37,855 nt of DNA, from positions 1 to 37,855 of the forward strand of contig JABHLR010000007.1 in the NCBI GenBank assembly GCA_018693315.1, in the 5' to 3' direction. Shown here in pieces: positions 36,578 through 37,855 of the stretch (position 1 is its first letter; each line of letters opens with the position of its first letter). The translations under genes were made by a program, and so were the position numbers. The notes beneath the pieces were generated by a model that was not told the origin of the DNA, did no database searches, and worked only from the letters and a program-made list of their open reading frames with translations. This DNA is from an archaeon. Its GTDB lineage: Archaea > Nanobdellota > Nanobdellia > Pacearchaeales > GW2011-AR1.

Positions 36578-36607
36578 CTTTTTCTTATTTTTATTTTTTA
36601 ATTAGAA

Positions 36608-37171
36608 CTACAATCCCGCTAACAACTTAGCTTCCCTAAACATTCCCAGGGCCTTATATGTCGTCAACAACTTAACCTTAATCTCAGCCTTCTCAGCACT
36701 GTCCAAATTCATCTTAATCAACTTCTCATAAAACTTAACAGCTGATGCTTTCTTACCCTTTGATTCTAACTCCTTCGCAGAAACAGAAAAAATATTCTTC
36801 CTGGCCAACCTAACCTTCGACTTCTGCTCAGTGTTTGCATCTCTCGACGCCCGCACAAACATATCATCAGCATCATCAACCTTCCCAACCCTCGCAAACA
36901 ACTCAGCCGCCGTCACATAACTATCAATCTTATCCCTAAACGTAACCTCCATCCCAGCCTTATTCGCCATCGCTCTAGCAGCCCTCTCAAACATTTTCCG
37001 CTCCTCATAAAGCCTAGATAGCTCATTCCACAAAAATCTCTTAATCTCAAAATTAAACCCCGAAATATTCAAAGCCGACTCCAAATAACCAATCTTATTC
37101 AAAGCCGTACTCATCCCAGCCAACTTACCCTCAATCTCTTCAATAGTCCTCTCTCTAACCTGAATAGCCAT
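36608..37171 (-). CDS. TPR-like helical repeat protein, hypothetical
   Basis: Alpha-helical repeats (YLESALNISGFNFEIKRFLWNELSRLYEERKMFERAARAMANKAG...); start placed at MAIQVRERT. Confidence 0.7.
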   Translation of the reverse strand: MAIQVRERTIEEIEGKLAGMSTALNKIGYLESALNISGFNFEIKRFLWNELSRLYEERKMFERAARAMANKAGMEVTFRDKIDSYVTAAELFARVGKVDDADDMFVRASRDANTEQKSKVRLARKNIFSVSAKELESKGKKASAVKFYEKLIKMNLDSAEKAEIKVKLLTTYKALGMFREAKLLAGL

Positions 37172-37246
37172 AACAAAAAATCGCATCAAAGCTTTTTAAG
37201 AATTTATATAATCAAGTTAATCCCAATCAAACACTCAATCCACCAT

Positions 37247-37432
37247 CTAAACTCGACCATCATAATGCTGACGAACTTGAAAAGAAAGAGTTTCCGCATC
37301 AAGAAAATCCAAATTACACTCTGAATCATTTGCTAATCCATTTATCTCACCAATTAGATCATTTGCATTCGAAGGAGTTTCGGCCCTAAAAACATAATGC
37401 TGTCCTCCTTTGGAAAATCTAAATGTTTTCAT
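37247..37432 (-). CDS. Hypothetical small protein
   Basis: MKTFRFSKGGQHYVFRAETPSNANDLIGEINGLANDSECNLDFLDAETLSFQVRQHYDGRV; internal Met preferred because TATA-like ATATTTATAA lies between it and the longer start. Confidence 0.55.
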   Translation of the reverse strand: MKTFRFSKGGQHYVFRAETPSNANDLIGEINGLANDSECNLDFLDAETLSFQVRQHYDGRV

Positions 37433-37534
37433 CAAGAACACGAACCTCCATTCATTATAAATATTACGGTCTCCCGACACATCAATAAAAATAGTTAATC
37501 CTTTGAGGATTCAAAAGAATCCCCGAAGGAGGTA

Positions 37535-37566
37535 TTATAAAAATAAAAATAGGTCTTCTCAGACCT
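37535..37566 (-). terminator. Hairpin AGGTCT-TCTC-AGACCT with T-tract, downstream of EF-1alpha
   Basis: Minus strand AGGTCTGAGAAGACCTATTTTTATTTTTATAAT. Confidence 0.55.
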
Positions 37567-37576
37567 TAAAGTTTTT

Positions 37577-37686
37577 GAGAAATTTAATTTTAGTTAGGAA
37601 ATTTTTAGGCGGAGTCGAGTGTGGTGTACATGGGTACACGAGCTCGGCTCCAACGCCAAAATTTTCAAATAAAATTAAAGTTTCTT
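37577..37686. repeat. About 110-nt imperfect palindrome overlapping the EF-1alpha stop codon
   Basis: Arm AAATTTAATTTTAGTTAGGAAATTTTTAGGCG vs reverse complement of other arm AAACTTTAATTTTATTTGAAAATTTTGGCG; inner GTGTAC-CCAT-GTACAC hairpin. Confidence 0.65.
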
Positions 37687-37855
37687 AGCAGTAAGAGATT
37701 TACAAACCCCAGCCGCAACTGTAACACCAGCGTCTCGGATAGCGAACCTCGCCATGTTTGGATTCTTATCAGCAGATTCCAAAACTAAATTTCCGATCGG
37801 TTTGATCTTAACAATAGCAACGTCCCCATTCTTCAAAAAGTCTGGGTTCTCTTCA
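37675..37855 (-). CDS. Translation elongation factor EF-1alpha (C-terminal end; partial)
   Basis: [59 protein letters not shown]. Confidence 0.95.
   Translation of the reverse strand, partial: EENPDFLKNGDVAIVKIKPIGNLVLESADKNPNMARFAIRDAGVTVAAGVCKSLTAKKL

Noticed and set aside
1-37855. CRISPR array or transposon
   Set aside because: No regularly spaced direct repeats and no transposase or integrase motifs were seen in any frame given.

Overview
The window is a gene-dense, AT-rich archaeal chromosome segment. The combined gene set points to Archaea, probably a DPANN lineage of the Woesearchaeota/Pacearchaeota type (lineage is inference). That set includes ABCE1/Rli1, archaeal DnaG, a Dph5-type diphthine synthase, EF-1alpha, archaeal SRP RNA, type IV pilins with class III signal peptides, TrmB and HTH-10 regulators, and TATA-like promoters. 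RNA genes seen: SRP RNA (-), tRNA-Ser(GCT), tRNA-Thr(CGT), tRNA-Leu(TAA) and initiator tRNA-Met(CAT). No rRNA, CRISPR array or transposase was seen. The observations most worth following up are: (1) an ATGA-overlapped operon of acetyl-CoA synthetase, 2-oxoacid:ferredoxin oxidoreductase alpha, GNAT, oxidoreductase beta, and a compact [FeFe]-hydrogenase-like H-cluster protein; (2) an SMC-headed ATPase with a Rad50-like CPIC zinc hook at its exact midpoint and no visible hinge domain; (3) a likely extracytoplasmic thiol module (membrane wHTH with a two-Cys loop, Cys-rich peptide, TM-thioredoxin); (4) two tandem very acidic microproteins missed by the ORF track; (5) a small structured RNA candidate with two cUUCGg hairpins; (6) paired palindromic operator candidates for an HTH-10 regulator and a symporter, and a perfect 16-bp palindrome in an RHH-gene promoter; (7) strong strand-wide C>G skew that splits codon usage by gene orientation, locally reversed in the GNAT gene; (8) proline-rich palindromic insertions in TatD and a roughly 110-nt imperfect palindrome overlapping the EF-1alpha stop codon. 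All calls come from reading the sequence by eye; no searches or folding were run.
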